From Campanula takesimana (lineage: Eukaryota > Streptophyta > Magnoliopsida > Asterales > Campanulaceae), in contig JAOWBW010000302.1 in assembly GCA_026119855.1 (NCBI GenBank), positions 1,088,339 to 1,152,338 of the forward strand: 64,000 nt of DNA. Reading direction: 5' to 3'. A program made the translations under genes and the position numbers. The notes beneath the pieces are model-generated. The model worked only from the letters and a program-made list of their open reading frames with translations, had not been told where the DNA came from and did no database searches. Shown in pieces: positions 1-12,892 of the stretch; positions within the stretch are counted from its first letter, which is position 1; every line of letters begins with the position of its first letter.

Positions 1-461
1 TGTAGAGCACCTTGAGAAACTTGGATATCCAATCCCATTGGAGTTAGCCACGGACCTCATTCTTAATTCATTGCCTAAAAGTTATAATCAGTTTGTGATG
101 AATTATAACATGCATGGAATGGATAAGAATCTCTCCGAGTTTCATGGGATGCTTAAAACTGCGGAGATGAAGATTGTGGAGAAAGGTTCTCCCGTGCTCT
201 TGGTTTATGATGGGAAGAAGGCTAGTGCCAAAGGAAAGGGTAAGAAAGTTTTCAAACCCAAGATAAGCAAGGCAAAGGTTGCCAAGGCTTCTGAGGCAAA
301 ACCCGATTAAAAAAAGGATGCAATCTGTTTCCATTGTCAAGAAATTGGTCATTGAAAACGTAATTACAAGGCTTTCTTGGAAGAGCAAAAGAAGAAGAAG
401 GGCAGCAAGGCTGCGTCGACTTCAGGTATCTATATGACAGATATTCTCCTTTCTACCACTG
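1..461 (+). pseudogene. Copia-A gag fragment (C-terminal half)
   Basis: This aligns with Copia-C gag from about codon 143 (compare 48812-49275). It carries the capsid-like segment and the Lys-rich stretch before the zinc knuckle. A TAA at 308-310 replaces a Ser codon. In the knuckle the Trp after the conserved GH has become TGA and the last Cys codon (TGC) has become TAC, so neither the frame nor the CCHC box survives. The piece ends at the insertion site of the element at 462 and resumes at 9805. Confidence 0.9.
457..461. repeat. TSD CACTG, left copy (element 462-9804)
   Basis: CACTG precedes TGACACGCCC and recurs at 9805-9809 after GGGCGTTACA. Copia-C, which is uninterrupted at this codon, has the sequence once. 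This fixes both boundaries of the inserted element. Confidence 0.95.
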
Positions 462-3400
462 TGACACGCCCCTAAGTCCCGAGATTCCCTAATAGAACCT
501 CGAACCTGGTGCGCGTGACTAACAAGAAGCGAGAAACTGAATGACATCTACTTATATCAAACTGACATCATATATATACTCAGGAGGAACGAGCTAAGAT
601 AGCTCACAACGAGTTCTATACCAAGAAATTTAAACCAAATGGTTGTACACAGCGGAAAACATGCCTAGCACATACGCTGGCATTACAAGAACACTATACA
701 AGTCTACCAAACTAATACAATATCGTCCTCACCAAATACTGGAAAGGATAACAATCCCCAAACAAAAACAACATGCCATGTAGGACCCTGCTAAGTCGAG
801 CCTCACAACGTATTACCACTTGCTTTCCTGGGGGGGGGGAAACAAATAAACAAGGAACGGGGTGAGATAAATCTCAGTAAGTTACTAGATACAAGTACAT
901 AACATGTTATCATATAATCATGCAAATCAAGAAGATTATCAAGTAATCATGCTCAAGATGTCATCAAGTAACAAGTATATGAGGGGCTAAGCCAACTCAT
1001 CAAGTAACTAGCACATAAGGCTAAACTAACACGTTACAAAGGATATTCCAACCTTATTCCTCCCAAGTAAACCATTGTTGTCGTTGCATATTGCAGTTGA
1101 CAAATCACGATCAATCAAGTTGCTGCTGTGCAGTACACAAGAGGACCCGGTAACCAGTATCACTCACAAGAACAAGATTCACGAGGTGTTCAAGGGTTTA
1201 GTATTCACTTAAGTCAGGCGTATTGCTCCAACTAAGGAAGCTATGCCCTTACTATGGCCTGTAGTAAGGGGTCAAGCGAAAATACATAGGGACCCGATTA
1301 TCACTTAAGCCCCAGCTCTCGTGATAAGCGTGAACCTATATATTTCCGAACAAGCAAGGTGACCAGCTGGACTCATACAAGAATGCACAAGTAGATATTT
1401 ACTTGAACTACGAGAGTATAGAACTAAGTCCAAAAGTAGTGGACTAGCTCTTCAGGAATCATGTAATCATGTGCTCACCAAATACAAGTACACGTACGCA
1501 ATAATTACGAATACAAATCAGTATAACAATGGCACGTAATGTGTCCACGTAACACAATCAAGCCAAATTAGAGTCTATTAATAACATATTCCAACCAAGT
1601 AGTAGGGTATGTCATTTTATGTTACTTTGTCATATGAAATATTTGCACGTACATATTCATATAACCTTTAACACACTAATGTGTCTATCACGATACCCTT
1701 ACTTCCAAGTAGAGCCCAACATCCTAGACTCTAAGCACGTAGTGGAATAGGTCGTATTGTACCTAGTCATAATCATACCTCGCTTATATGTATCGTTAAT
1801 AATCGAATACATTTTCCAACACATATTGTGTTCTATAATCATTGTTTTATGAATTATCTTCATATTACACTAGTCCCTCTTTCTTTAGGAACTCAACTCA
1901 AGAACAGGATATTTTATTTATACTTTATATACTTCATTGAGTATATGTACGACTAAAACCAAGTAATAGCACATTAGTGCTTGTTCATAGCACTTTCAAT
2001 ATACACGTATTAGATTCAAGTATGTCTTAGAATTGTTCATTCTCTATCTAGTTCTATATTCCAACTCTTTGGTTATTCATACCATATATCAAGTAGTCAA
2101 GAAGCCACATTCTATCAAGTAGCTATATGCAAGATTTGCACATACACACCAAGAATAGTTCTAACACGTTAGTGCTTGTTCATAGCACTTTCAAGTTCAT
2201 TACCATACACATGTATTGGTTTCAAGTCAAGTACAAGATTTTATCATCTTACATTCAAGTTCTCAATCCAATTCTTTGGATATTCAAGACAAGTACAAGA
2301 ATTAATTATCTTGTACTCAAGTTATTATTCCAATCTTTGGATATTCAAGTCATGTACAAGATTTAATTGTCTTATACTTCAAGTTCAAGCTAAGTAGATG
2401 AGTTATACATCCCATATTTACCAGTTCTTAATCCTATACTTTGGATGTTCAAGCTCAAGACATTGTTCTAGTGCCCCTAAAGTACACAAACATTGGTTTC
2501 AAGACACATATAACACATTAGTGCTTGTTCTTAGAACTTTCAACACATATAAAAGAGTTCTTACTTTGATATTCAAGTTCTCATTTTAATTTAATGAGTA
2601 ATCATGTTCACGATTCACTTCTGATGCCCCTAAGGTGTCACAACACGTGCTAGGACATCTTATACTAAGGCTATATACCTTAACTAGGGTTATTTCTAGC
2701 TTAATCAAAATTTATTCAAGCCTTTTGTTCATCAGGGCAAGTGTGCGGTCGCACAAAAGGATATGGGCGGTCGCCCAAAACAAGACTTTGCAAGAGAAAA
2801 ATCTTTCAGATAAATGGGCGGTCGCCCAAGGTACAAAATTTCGAAATTTTATTTCTTTCCCAGGCTTAATAATTCTCCGTCCAAGCGTAGGAGTATACTT
2901 TTACTAACACTGAGGCAATACCCAGGACATACAAACAAGTTCAAAACATTACTTTCAAGTTTATTTCATCAATTTTACCGTCCCACAATTAATAGGATAA
3001 TTTTCTTTTATTCCAATTAAATATTTCACCGTCCCAAAATTATAAGTATAATTTTTTAATGTACTAATATAATCATTTAGGGATACTTCCATTCATTTCC
3101 CCGTACCACAAATAATGGTAGAATTTTTCTAATAACATTTAAATCAAGTTAATATTTTACCGTCTCACGAGTAGGAGTATAAATACTAACACATTAAAAC
3201 ACTCAGGAGGGCATTTCTTTCAATTTATTCCCTTCTCTTTATACAATACAGTACAAGAATACTCCATTCGTTCTAATTTTACAAGTATCACAAAATTCAT
3301 TCAAATCTCGAAATTAACAAGTACAAGTACCAAGAATAACATATAAGCTTATTATTACAAGCAATGGGGAGCTAGTGACTTACCTAGTCCAAAATCAAAT

Positions 3401-3847
3401 TCACCCAAACTAATTTCTGTTCGGCAGGAAATGCTCTACTCACCGCCCTGATCATTTATGCGAAGTCGGATTTTCGAACAGAGGAATAATTAAGCGAGAG
3501 GAGTCGAGAATAGGGTAAACTCTAACTTTCTTTACGAGACAGAGAGAGAAAGTACGAGAACAATTTGGGGGAAACAACAATCTGAGAAAGGCAAACAAGT
3601 TTTATCCTTAACCACTTTCCAAGAATTGCAACTAGGCCCCTCAAGTTTCATTTTTGACAAAAAGGCCCTTCAAGTTTCAATTTGAGCATTTTAGCCCCTA
3701 AACTTTATTTTTTCACAAATGACCCTAATGTTTTAACTTAAACAATTAGGACTTAAACTTGCTCAATTAGTAAAATAATTAACTCAATTAAAATAGCATA
3801 TAATTATGCAAGTCAAGAATTTAACAGGAATTAGGACGGGCGTTACA
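462..3847 (-). repeat. LTR, left copy (3' LTR of minus-strand element)
   Basis: It starts TGACACGCCC and ends GGGCGTTACA (TG...CA) and is colinear with 6402-9804. It contains a G9-G10 homopolymer near 831 and three copies of the CG-centred palindrome (2743, 2765, 2816). Relative to the right copy it lacks 22 bp in the array, removing one palindrome. Small open frames inside it are not conserved genes. Confidence 0.95.
2743..2827 (-). promoter_or_regulatory. Palindrome array, three copies (spacing 22/51)
   Basis: GTGCGGTCGCAC at 2743, GGGCGGTCGCCC at 2765 and 2816. The right LTR has a fourth copy 22 bp further on, deleted here. In the element's orientation the array is just upstream of a TATA-like sequence, so I read it as part of the U3 promoter. 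Function is inferred; sequence and spacing are seen. Confidence 0.7.
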
Positions 3848-3860
3848 TCCTCCCCTCCTT
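3848..3860 (-). other. Polypurine tract
   Basis: On the minus strand AAGGAGGGGAGGA directly precedes the TGTAACGCCC start of the 3' LTR. This is the second-strand primer position expected for an LTR retrotransposon and confirms minus-strand orientation. Confidence 0.85.
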
Positions 3861-5199
3861 AAAGAAAATTCGTCCTCGAATTTACTAATCAAAATTATAA
3901 CACATATAAATAACAAATAGAACTCAAGAATAGAAAGAATATGGTATACCACACCATATTATCAATTACATGCGAGTATTATTCTCACATAACCTTCTAG
4001 ATACCGTGACTTTCCCATAAACTTTCACAAGAAGTATTCGTGCTCAAGACAAGAATCAAGTATCCATACAAGCAATTACCCATATAATAAGTAATTCGTG
4101 TGATGGAATTTCCACTAAATCGCAAACTCATACAAAAGCCACAAGGAAATCCACTTCACATGCTCTCAACATATAATCAAGAAGCAACCTCGGTTAAATA
4201 TCCAGAGTGCTCAGAAAAATTATCATAATCAAGATGTAAAACAAGGTGTAGAACAAGATGTAGAACAAAAATCCCTGTCATATATTATATCCACAAGTAT
4301 CCCATGTAATCAAGATGTATCGATCATAACATCACAACACATAAAGTCAAGCAGATTTGATTAATCAATCCACTATAACCAATATCATCGGGACTTATCT
4401 ATTAAATGATAATCCTTCCACGAAATTCATCGCAATATATTCATATATATTCACAAATCTTAAAGGATGATAACAAATCTAACGATCTCTGATATTCTGC
4501 TTTCAAATAATCGCAATTCAAGGATTTAGTTGGATACTCGGAAATTTTCTCCCATTCAGTACCATCAATCATGAAATACAAGTCTTTATGTTCAATGAAT
4601 CCGCTAATACAATAGCCGTAGGATCACAATCAGTTTCAAGTCATGAGTAGAATTATTCTATTCATAAAGATTCAATCTCCTCGAAGCATATACAAGTACG
4701 TTACCATTTTGAATTAACACACGTTTTATCTCTTGTTCGAGCTTCACTATGCATAATGAATTTATCATATCCACTATATTGGTGAAACTTGACACATACA
4801 CGAGAAAATAGTAACACTGGTCATATCCTCCAAATAACCATCATACTAGTCGAATCCACTAGGCAAGGTCAAATACTGAAGTTGTCGTCATCCATCATTT
4901 CAATATTTAGAAATTGGCTTCACGTTTATCAATCCATCAGAAAGTGTAGCTTACTGTGTCAAATAGTTAATAATAGAGCTACCTTAGAAATTCATTAATG
5001 AATCTCTAACAAGATTAAACAAAATCTCAAGAATATGTGTACCTCGGTTGTTTCCACTTATATAGGTCAACAAAGATACTTACCTCAGGCATCCACTTCA
5101 AGGTAATAGATCCTCTATCTCTTGCTAGCTTTTGGAAACAATTGTTTCTCTCGGGAAATTTCAATACAATCAATTCTCAGTCTTCGACTTGGTATACAC

Positions 5200-5660
5200 C
5201 AATAGGTCATTAATCAATTCATCGCAAAGAAATAAAATTATGGTTTGAAGATATCATTCATCAAATCCATCAATACTACTAGATCATATATCCATCGAAA
5301 TAGCATAATCACGAATTCATAACGAGCATACCTGATATGAGAAGATGTCTTCAGTATATCCTCATAGTTGACTTTCCAAATAATGGTAGCCACTTATCAA
5401 TCAAACACTGAATAGACCACTGATTAACTTCAGGGATCAAATAATTCATCCATACACGATAACAAGTATTGGTTCATTATAGTCACCTGGTTGAACTCTT
5501 TGCATTCAATATGAAATCACAAAGTACCATATCTCCTCATGCCAATCAATGCAGATACACCCCACGCAGATATACTAAGCTGGGTGAATCCTCTATCTAG
5601 AAATTTCTCAAGTTGAACCTTCAACACTTTTACTCAACCGATGTCATGAACATTGATTTA
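5200..5660 (-). pseudogene. Degenerate chromovirus reverse-transcriptase remnant
   Basis: Translating the minus strand near 5540-5640 gives LEKFLDRGFTQLSISAWGVS, which resembles the N-terminal RT block of Tekay/Del gypsy elements (…LLDKGFIRPSVSPWGAP…). It is followed by a decayed match to the RELNKVTI block. Further downstream (5220-5290) MDLMNDIFKP matches the block preceding the catalytic YVDD/FIDD box. In-frame stops and shifts are frequent and the catalytic region is not readable. The rest of pol, gag and integrase cannot be recognised. This links the element to chromoviruses although it is coding-dead. Confidence 0.65.
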
Positions 5661-6385
5661 GATATCAGCACTATATTTTTACTGAAGCAACTCAAGATAA
5701 CTCAAGGTTCTCATCATGTATCATGTACTACTCAGTAGGAATTATATCTGAGATCTCACAAAGAATGATGTATCCATTCTTCAATTTTGGTGTAGACATT
5801 CTTCCATCAACCACATATGCTAAATATTCAGCACAACCTTGATAATCATTTTCGAGCTTTCAATGCAGAACATGAATGTCATACATAATTATATCATGCT
5901 CAAATAAATAGTCAAGCATACTAGCATAGAAATATTCACCATCTATTGTGGCAAACAAGAAAGTCCTAACACATAAAAAGCCAAGCCATAACACGTATCA
6001 CATCAATGTCCCTTGCAGGTGACATGACCAAGTTAACTTATAACGTATAGGGTGTTATCACCCACACTTCTATCAAGCTCTTATAAATAACGATATCAAT
6101 CATGTAGTCTCTTACTAGAGAATACACTTTCACGTAAATCAAGAAATGAGGACAAGCATGCATATAGCATGAAACAATGTCCACTGCACAAGATAGATAC
6201 GCCTAAGTCTTTAAAGACTCGCGCTCTTGATTCTCAAACCATCTAGTGGGGAACACTATCAACACTATCAACACCAGTCCTATGCCTGGTATAACAACAA
6301 GTAACGAAGCACTCGACGTCGAAAACACACCCAAGACTAACCCAACCTAGGCCATAGACCCTATCCAGGCTTAGAGCTAAACCAT

Positions 6386-6398
6386 AACTCTGATACCA
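6386..6398 (-). other. Primer binding site, initiator tRNA-Met type
   Basis: AACTCTGATACCA on the plus strand is the complement of TGGTATCAGAGTT, three bases inside the 5' LTR that begins at 6402. It fixes this as the 5' end of a minus-strand element. Confidence 0.9.
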
Positions 6399-6401
6399 AA
6401 T

Positions 6402-9400
6402 TGACATGCCCCCAAGTCCCGGGATTCCCTAATAGAACCTCAAACCTGGTGCGCGTGACTAACAAGAAGCGAGAAACTGAATGACATCTGCTTATATCAA
6501 ACTGACATCATATATATACTCAAGAGGAACGAGCTAAGATAGCTCACAAGTTCTATACCAAGAAATTTAAACAAAATGGTTGTACACAGCGGAAAACATG
6601 CCTAGCACATACGCTGGCATTACAAGAACACTATACAAGTCTACCAAACTAATGCAATATCGTCCTCACCAAATACTGGAAAGGATAACAATCCCCAAAC
6701 AAAAACAACATGCCAAGTAGGCCCCTGCTAAGTCGAGCCTCACAACGTATTACCACTTGCTTTCCTGGGGGGGGGAACAAATAAACAAGGAACGGGGTGA
6801 GATAAATCTCAGTAAGTTACTAGATACAAGTACATAACATGTTATCATATAATCATGCAAATCAAGAAGATTATCAAGTAATCATGCTCAAGATGTCATC
6901 AAGTAACAAGTATATGAGAGGCTAAGCCAACTCATCAAGTAACTAGCACATAAGGCTAAACTAACACGTTACAAAGGATATTCCAACCTTATTCATCCCA
7001 AGTAAACCATTGTTGTCGTTGCTTATTGCAGTTGACAAATCACGATCAATCAAGTTGCTGTTGTGCAGTACACAAGAGGACCCGGTAACCAGTATCACTC
7101 ACAAGAACAAGATTCATGAGGTGTTCAAGAGTTTAGCATTCACTTAAGTCAGGCGTATTGATCCAACCAAGGAAGCTATGCCTATACTATGGCCTGTAGT
7201 AAGGGGTCAAGCGCAAATACATAGGGACCCGATTATCACTTAAGCCCCAGCTCTCGCAATAAGCGTGAACCTATATATTTCCGAACAAGCAAGGTGACCA
7301 GCTGGACTCATACAAGAATGCACAAGTAGATATTTACTTGAACTACAAGAGTATAGAACTAAGTCCAAAAGTTGTGGACTAGCTCTTCAGGAATCATGTA
7401 ATCATGTGCTCACCAAATACAAGTACACGTACGCAATAATTGCGAATACAAATCAGTATAACAATGGCACGTAATGTGTCCACGTAACACAATCAAGCCA
7501 AATTAGAGTCTATTAATAACAGACCCCAACCAAGTAGTAGGGTAAGTCATTTTATGTTACTTTGTCATATGAAATATTTGCACGTACATATTCATATAAC
7601 CTTTAACACACTAATATGTCTATCACGATACCCTTACTTCCAAGTAGAGCCCAACATCCTAGACTCTAAGCACGTAGTCGAATAGGTCGTATTGTACCTA
7701 GTCATAATCATACCTCGCGTATATGTATCGTTAATAATCGAATACATTTTCCAACACATATTGTGTTCTATAATCATTGTTTTATGAATTATCTTCATAT
7801 TACACTAGTCCCTCTGTTTTTAGGAACTCAACTCAAGAACAGGATATTTTATTTATACTTTATATACTTCATTGAGTATATGTACTACTAAAACCAAGTA
7901 ATAGCACATTAGTGGTTGTTCATAGCACTTTCAATACACACGTATTAGATTCAAGTATGTCTTAGAATTGTTCATTCTCTATCTAATTCTATATTCCAAC
8001 TCTGTGGTTATTCATACCATATATCAAGTAGTCAAGAAGCCACATTCTATCAAGTAGCTATATGCAAGATTTGCACATACACACCAAGGATAGTTCTAAC
8101 ATGTTAGTGCTTGTTCATAGCACTTTCAAGTTCATTACCATACACATGTATTGGTTTCAAGTCAAGTACAAGATTTTATCATCTTACATTCAAGTTCTCA
8201 ATCCAATTCTTTGGATATTCAAGACATGTATAAGAATTAATTATCTTATACTCAAGTTATTATTCCAATCTTTGGATATTCAAGTCATGTACAAGATTTA
8301 ATTGTCTTATACTTCAAGTTCAAGCTAAGTAGATGAGTTATACATCCCGTATTTACCAGTTCTTAATCCTATACTTTGGATGTTCAAGCTCAAGACATTG
8401 TTCTAGTGCCCCTAAAGTACACAAACATTGGTTTCAAGACACATATAACACATTAGTGCTTGTTCTTAGCACTTTCAAGACATATAAAAGAGTTCTTACT
8501 TTGATATTCAAGTTCTCATTTTAATTTACTGAGTAATCATGTTCACGATTCACTTCTGATGCCCCTAAGGTGTCACAACACGTGCTAGGACATCTTATAC
8601 TAAGGCTATATACCTTAACTAGGGTTATTTCTAGCTTAATCAAACTTTATTCAAGACTTTTGTTCATCAGGGCAAGTGTTCGGTCGCACAAAAGGATATG
8701 GGCGGTCGCCCAAAACAAGACTTTGCAAGAGAAAAATCTTTCAGATAAATGGGCGGTGGCCCGGCCAACTATGGACGGTCGCCCAAGGTACAAAATTTCG
8801 AAATTTTATTTCTTTCCCAGGCTTAATAATTCTCCGTACCAAGCGTAGGAGTATACTTTGACTAACACTGTGGCAATACCCAGGACATACAAACAAGTTC
8901 AAAACATTACTTTCAAGTTTATTTCATCAATTTTACCGTCCCACAATTAATAGGATAATTTCTTTTATTCCAATTAAATATTTCACCGTCCCAAAATTAT
9001 AAGTATAATTTTTTAATATACTAATATAATCATTTAGGGATACTTCCATTCATTTCCCCGTACCACAAATAATGGTACAATTTTTCTAATAACATTTAAA
9101 TCAGGTTAATATTTTACCGTCTCACGAGTAGGAGTATAAATACTAACACATTAAAACACTCAGGAGGGCATTTCTTTCAATTTATTCCCTTCTCTTTATA
9201 CAATACAGTACAAGAATACTCCCTTCGTTCCAATTTTACAAGTATCACAAAATTCATTCAAATCACGAAATTAACAAGTACAAGTACCAAGAATAACATA
9301 TAAGCATGTTATTACAAGCAAGGGGGAGCTAGTGACTTACCTAGTCCAAAATCAAATTCGCCCAAACTAATTTCTGTTCGGCAGGAAATGCTCTACTCAC

Positions 9401-9804
9401 CGCCCTGATCATTTATGCGAAGTCGGATTTTCGAACAGATGAATAATTAAGCGAGAGGAGTCGAGAATAGGGTAAACTCTAACTTTCTTTACGAGACAGA
9501 GAGAGAAAGTACGAGAACAATTTGGGGGAAACAACAATCTGAGAAAGGCAAACAAGTTTTATCCTTAACCACTTTCCAAGAATTGCAACTAGGCCCCTCA
9601 AGTTTCATTTTTGACAAAAAGGCCCTTCAAGTTTCAATTTGAGCATTTTAGCCCCTAAACTTTATTTTTTCACAAATGACCCTAATGTTTTAACTTAAAC
9701 AATTAGGACTTAAACTTGCTCAATTAGTTAAATAATTAACTCAATTAAAATAACATATAATTATGCAAGTCAAGAATTTAACAGGAATTAGGACGGGCGT
9801 TACA
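6402..9804 (-). repeat. LTR, right copy (5' LTR of minus-strand element)
   Basis: It starts TGACATGCCC and ends GGGCGTTACA, 3403 bp, colinear with 462-3847. It has the full four-palindrome array at 8678-8784 and, 66 bp further along in the direction of transcription, a TATA-like CTATATA (8606-8612, opposite strand). Confidence 0.95.
8678..8784 (-). promoter_or_regulatory. Palindrome array, four copies (22/51/22)
   Basis: Starts at 8678, 8700, 8751 and 8773. The words are variants of GTGCGGTCGCAC and GGGCGGTCGCCC with single substitutions in copies 1, 3 and 4. Because the palindromes are near-symmetric, the array has the same layout as in plus-strand LTRs. It precedes the TATA-like box at 8606-8612. 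Confidence 0.75.
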
Positions 9805-9809
9805 CACTG
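9805..9809. repeat. TSD CACTG, right copy
   Basis: It matches 457-461. After it the Copia-A protease codons resume exactly where 461 stopped. Confidence 0.95.
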
Positions 9810-12800
9810 ATTCTTGGGTATTGGATACCGGATGTGGTTCTCACATTTGTTTAAATGTGCAGGGACTAAAGAATAGGAGACTACTTAAAGAGGGTGAAGT
9901 AGACCTACGCGTGGGGAATGGAGCAAGAGTTGCTGCATTAACCGTAGGGACTTATGAAGTCATTTTACCATCCGGGTTAATTCTTGTTTTGAACAATTGT
10001 TATTATGTTCTAGATTTAAGTAGAAATATTATTTCAATTTCTTGTTTGGATAATGAAGGTTTTAAGTTTCTTATTGAGAATAAGAAATTTTCTATTTATT
10101 TAAATGATTTGCTTTATGGTATTGCTAATTCATTTAATGGTCTTTATGTCTTGAATGTCAAGAATGAAAATAATGACAATGTCTATCATATAAATAAGAA
10201 ATCTAAATCTAATGATATAAATCATACTTATTTGTGGCATTGCCGTCTTGGTCATATTAATGAGAAGCGTATCTCAAAACTCCATGGGGACTGGACTTTT
10301 GGGTTCATGTGACTTTGAGTCATATGATACTTGTGAGTCGTGTCTTCTTGGAAAAATGACTAAGACACCTTTTACCAAGTTAGGTGAAAGGGAAAGTGAC
10401 TTATTGGGGTTGATACATTCTGATGTATGCGAACCATTAAGTAGCAATGCTAGGGGAGGATTTCAATACTTCATAACCTTCACTGATGATTATAGTAGAT
10501 TTGGGTATGTTTACCTAATGAAACATAAAAGTGAAGCATTTGAGATATTTAGAATATTTCAAAATGAAGTAGAAAAACAACTTGGCAAAAGTATTAAGGC
10601 ACTTCGATCAGATCGAGGTGGAGAATACTTGAGTCATGAATTTGATGATCATCTAAAGAATTGTGGAATAGTTTCACAATTGACTCCATCCGGAACACCA
10701 CAATGGAATGGTGTGTCCAAGAGGAGAAATCAGACTTTGTTAGACATGGTTCGATAAATGATGAGTCAAGTTGATCTTCCAATATCTTTTTGGGGTTACG
10801 CTCTAGAAACCGCTGCATTCACACTAAATCGTGTTCCAACTAAATTGGTTCAAAAGACTCCATATGAGATGTGGAGCGGAAAGAAAACTTGTTTATCTTT
10901 CATGAAGATTTGGGGTTGCGAAGCCTTTGTCAAAAGACTTGTCTCTGACAAGCTTGCACACAAATCCGACAAATGTATTTTCGTGGAATATCCAAAGGAA
11001 ACTAGAGGATATTACTTTTACAACCGTGAGGACAACAAAGTTTTTGTTGCCCGAACTAGTGTCTTTCTAGAGAAAGAGTTTCTCTCCAAAGAAATCAGTG
11101 GGAGTAAAATAAATCTTAAAGAGATTCGAGACCCAGAAAATGACATTGAACCAATAATGGAACAAGAACAAGAACCACAAGGAGTTGTGGAACCTGTTCA
11201 AAATACATAAGCAACTCGCAGATCTGGTAGATTACGATCTGAGCCCGAGAGATATGGATTTCTCGTAACGGATAGTAATGAGGTGGAAATCATTGAGAAT
11301 GATGAACCGACAACCTACTAAGAGGCGATGTCTTCTCCTGATTCGGATAAGTGGCTTGGAGCCATAGAATTTGAATTGCAATCCATGCAAGACAATCAAG
11401 TTTGGAATTTGATTGATGCACCCGATGGTGTAAAAACCATAGGATGCAAATGGGTCTTTAAGAAGAAGACTGACATGGAAGGGAAGGTGCATACTTACAA
11501 AGCTAGACTTGTAGCGAAGGGTTATAGGCAAGTTCATGGCATTGACTATGATGAAACCTTTTCACCCGTATCAATGATTAAGTCTATAAGAATTTTGCTT
11601 GCCATTTCCACATATCATGATTATGAAATATGGAAAATGGACGTCAAAACCGCTTTCCTAAATGGAAAACTACAAGAGGATGTGTATATGACACAGCTAG
11701 AAGGTTTTGAACAGAATTCTAAGGTATGCAAATTGCAGAGATCAATCTATGGATTGAAGCAAGCTTCAAGGAGTTGGAATCTTCGATTTGATGAATCGGT
11801 CAAAGAGTTTGGTTTCATCAAGAACGAAGATGAACCTTGTGTATACAAGAAGATTAGCGGGAGCATAGTGCTATTCCTTATTTTATACGTGGATGACATA
11901 TTACTCATTGGAAATGATATTCCTACACTTCAGTCCGTAAAGACTTGGTTAGGAAAATGCTTCGCAATGAAAGATATGGGTGAACCCGCATACATACTTG
12001 GAATTAAGATCTATAGAGATAGATCAAGGAGGATACTTGGTTTAAGCCAAAGTACATATATTGACAAGGTCATTAGAAGATTCCGTATGGAAAATTCTAA
12101 AAGAGGAACCTTACCAGTGTTACATGGAGTTTCTCTAAGCAAGACTCAATGTCCTAAGACAAAAGATGAGCGTGAGAAAATGAATGATGTTCCATATGCT
12201 TCGGCAATTGGGTCCATCATGTATGCCATGATTTGTACTAGGCCGGATGTATCTTATGCTTTAAGCATGACAAGTAGATACCAATCCGACCCTGGTGAAA
12301 ATCACTGGATGGCTGTAAAAGTGATTCTTAAGTATTTGAGAAGAACTAAAGATTCGTTTTTAGTCTATGGAGGAATGGAAGATGATCTCGTTGTAAATGC
12401 TTACACAGATGCAAGCTTCCAAACCAACAAAGATGATAGTCAATCGCAATCGGGTTTTGTGTTTATGTTAAATGGTGGAGATATAAGATGGAAGAGTTCC
12501 AAGCAGAGTACAACCGCTGATTCTACAACGGAAGATGAGTATATTGCTGCATCAGATGCTGCAAAGGAAGCTGTTTGGATTAAGAAGTTCATTACTGAAC
12601 TTGGAGTGGTTCCTAGTATTGCTAATCCAATAGACCTTTATTGCGATAATAATGGTGCTATTGCTCAAGCAAAGGAACCAAGAGCACATCAGAAATTCAA
12701 ACACATACTTAGGCGTTTTCATATCATTCGAGAAATCGTTGATAGGGGAGACGTAAATATATGCAGAGTACCTACTGATGACAATGTTGCGGACCCGCTA

Positions 12801-12878
12801 ACAAAGGGACTGCCACAAGCTAAACATGATGGTCATGTTAGGTCCATGGGTATAAGATACATGGGAGATTGGGCCTAG
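9805..12878 (+). pseudogene. Copia-A pol remnant (protease, integrase, RT, RNase H)
   Basis: The protease box DTGCGSH is at ~9830. It is followed by the GAG-pre-integrase HCRLGH (~10238), integrase blocks (HSDVCEPL, LRSDRGGEYL), RT with YVDD (~11888) and RNase H ending AKHDGHVRSMGIRYMGDWA. The order equals Copia-C at ~90% or better amino-acid identity. Breaks: one extra base near 10290 shifts the frame; TAA at 10755-10757, 11208-11210 and ~11320 replace sense codons (Ser, Gln and Gln in Copia-C). The integrase catalytic Glu codon has become AAG (SKRRNQ against SERRNR) and the RNase H Glu of TEAEY is Asp. The part from 11328 to 12878 is still open, but nothing translates as a whole polyprotein. 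Confidence 0.93.
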
Positions 12879-12880
12879 GG

Positions 12881-12892
12881 CAAGTGGGAGAT
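12881..12892 (+). other. Polypurine tract of Copia-A
   Basis: CAAGTGGGAGAT lies directly before the LTR start TGTTGG, identical to the tract in Copia-C at 52343-52354. Confidence 0.85.

Larger units (their letters stand above)
462..9804 (-). mobile_element. Non-autonomous Ty3/gypsy element derived from a chromovirus (LARD-like)
   Basis: Two ~3.4-kb direct LTRs (462-3847, 6402-9804) flank a 2.55-kb interior and a perfect 5-bp TSD. Read on the minus strand, a PBS complementary to initiator tRNA-Met follows the 6402-9804 LTR and a purine tract precedes the 462-3847 LTR, so transcription runs right to left. The bases before the purine tract resemble the end of pol in Tekay/Del-type chromoviruses (TTCGAGGACGAATTTTC). 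The interior has only a rotten reverse-transcriptase segment and no usable reading frame, so movement would need proteins in trans. LTR copies differ by many scattered changes, making this older than Copia-C. Interior stretches 3861-5199 and 5661-6385 hold nothing else I can recognise. Confidence 0.9.

Noticed and set aside
2127..3020. Several short plus-strand open frames in the left LTR, similar in the right LTR
   Set aside because: They are repeated in both LTRs because the LTRs are copies. The peptides are low-complexity and shift between copies.
4789..4998. Small plus-strand open frame in the chromovirus-derived element
   Set aside because: It is antisense to the element, unrelated to any family I know and lies in decayed pol sequence.
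6386..6398. tRNA gene trace suggested by CTCTGATACCA-type sequences (also 31186, 41560)
   Set aside because: These are only the 12-14 bases of primer binding sites next to LTRs; no cloverleaf is present.
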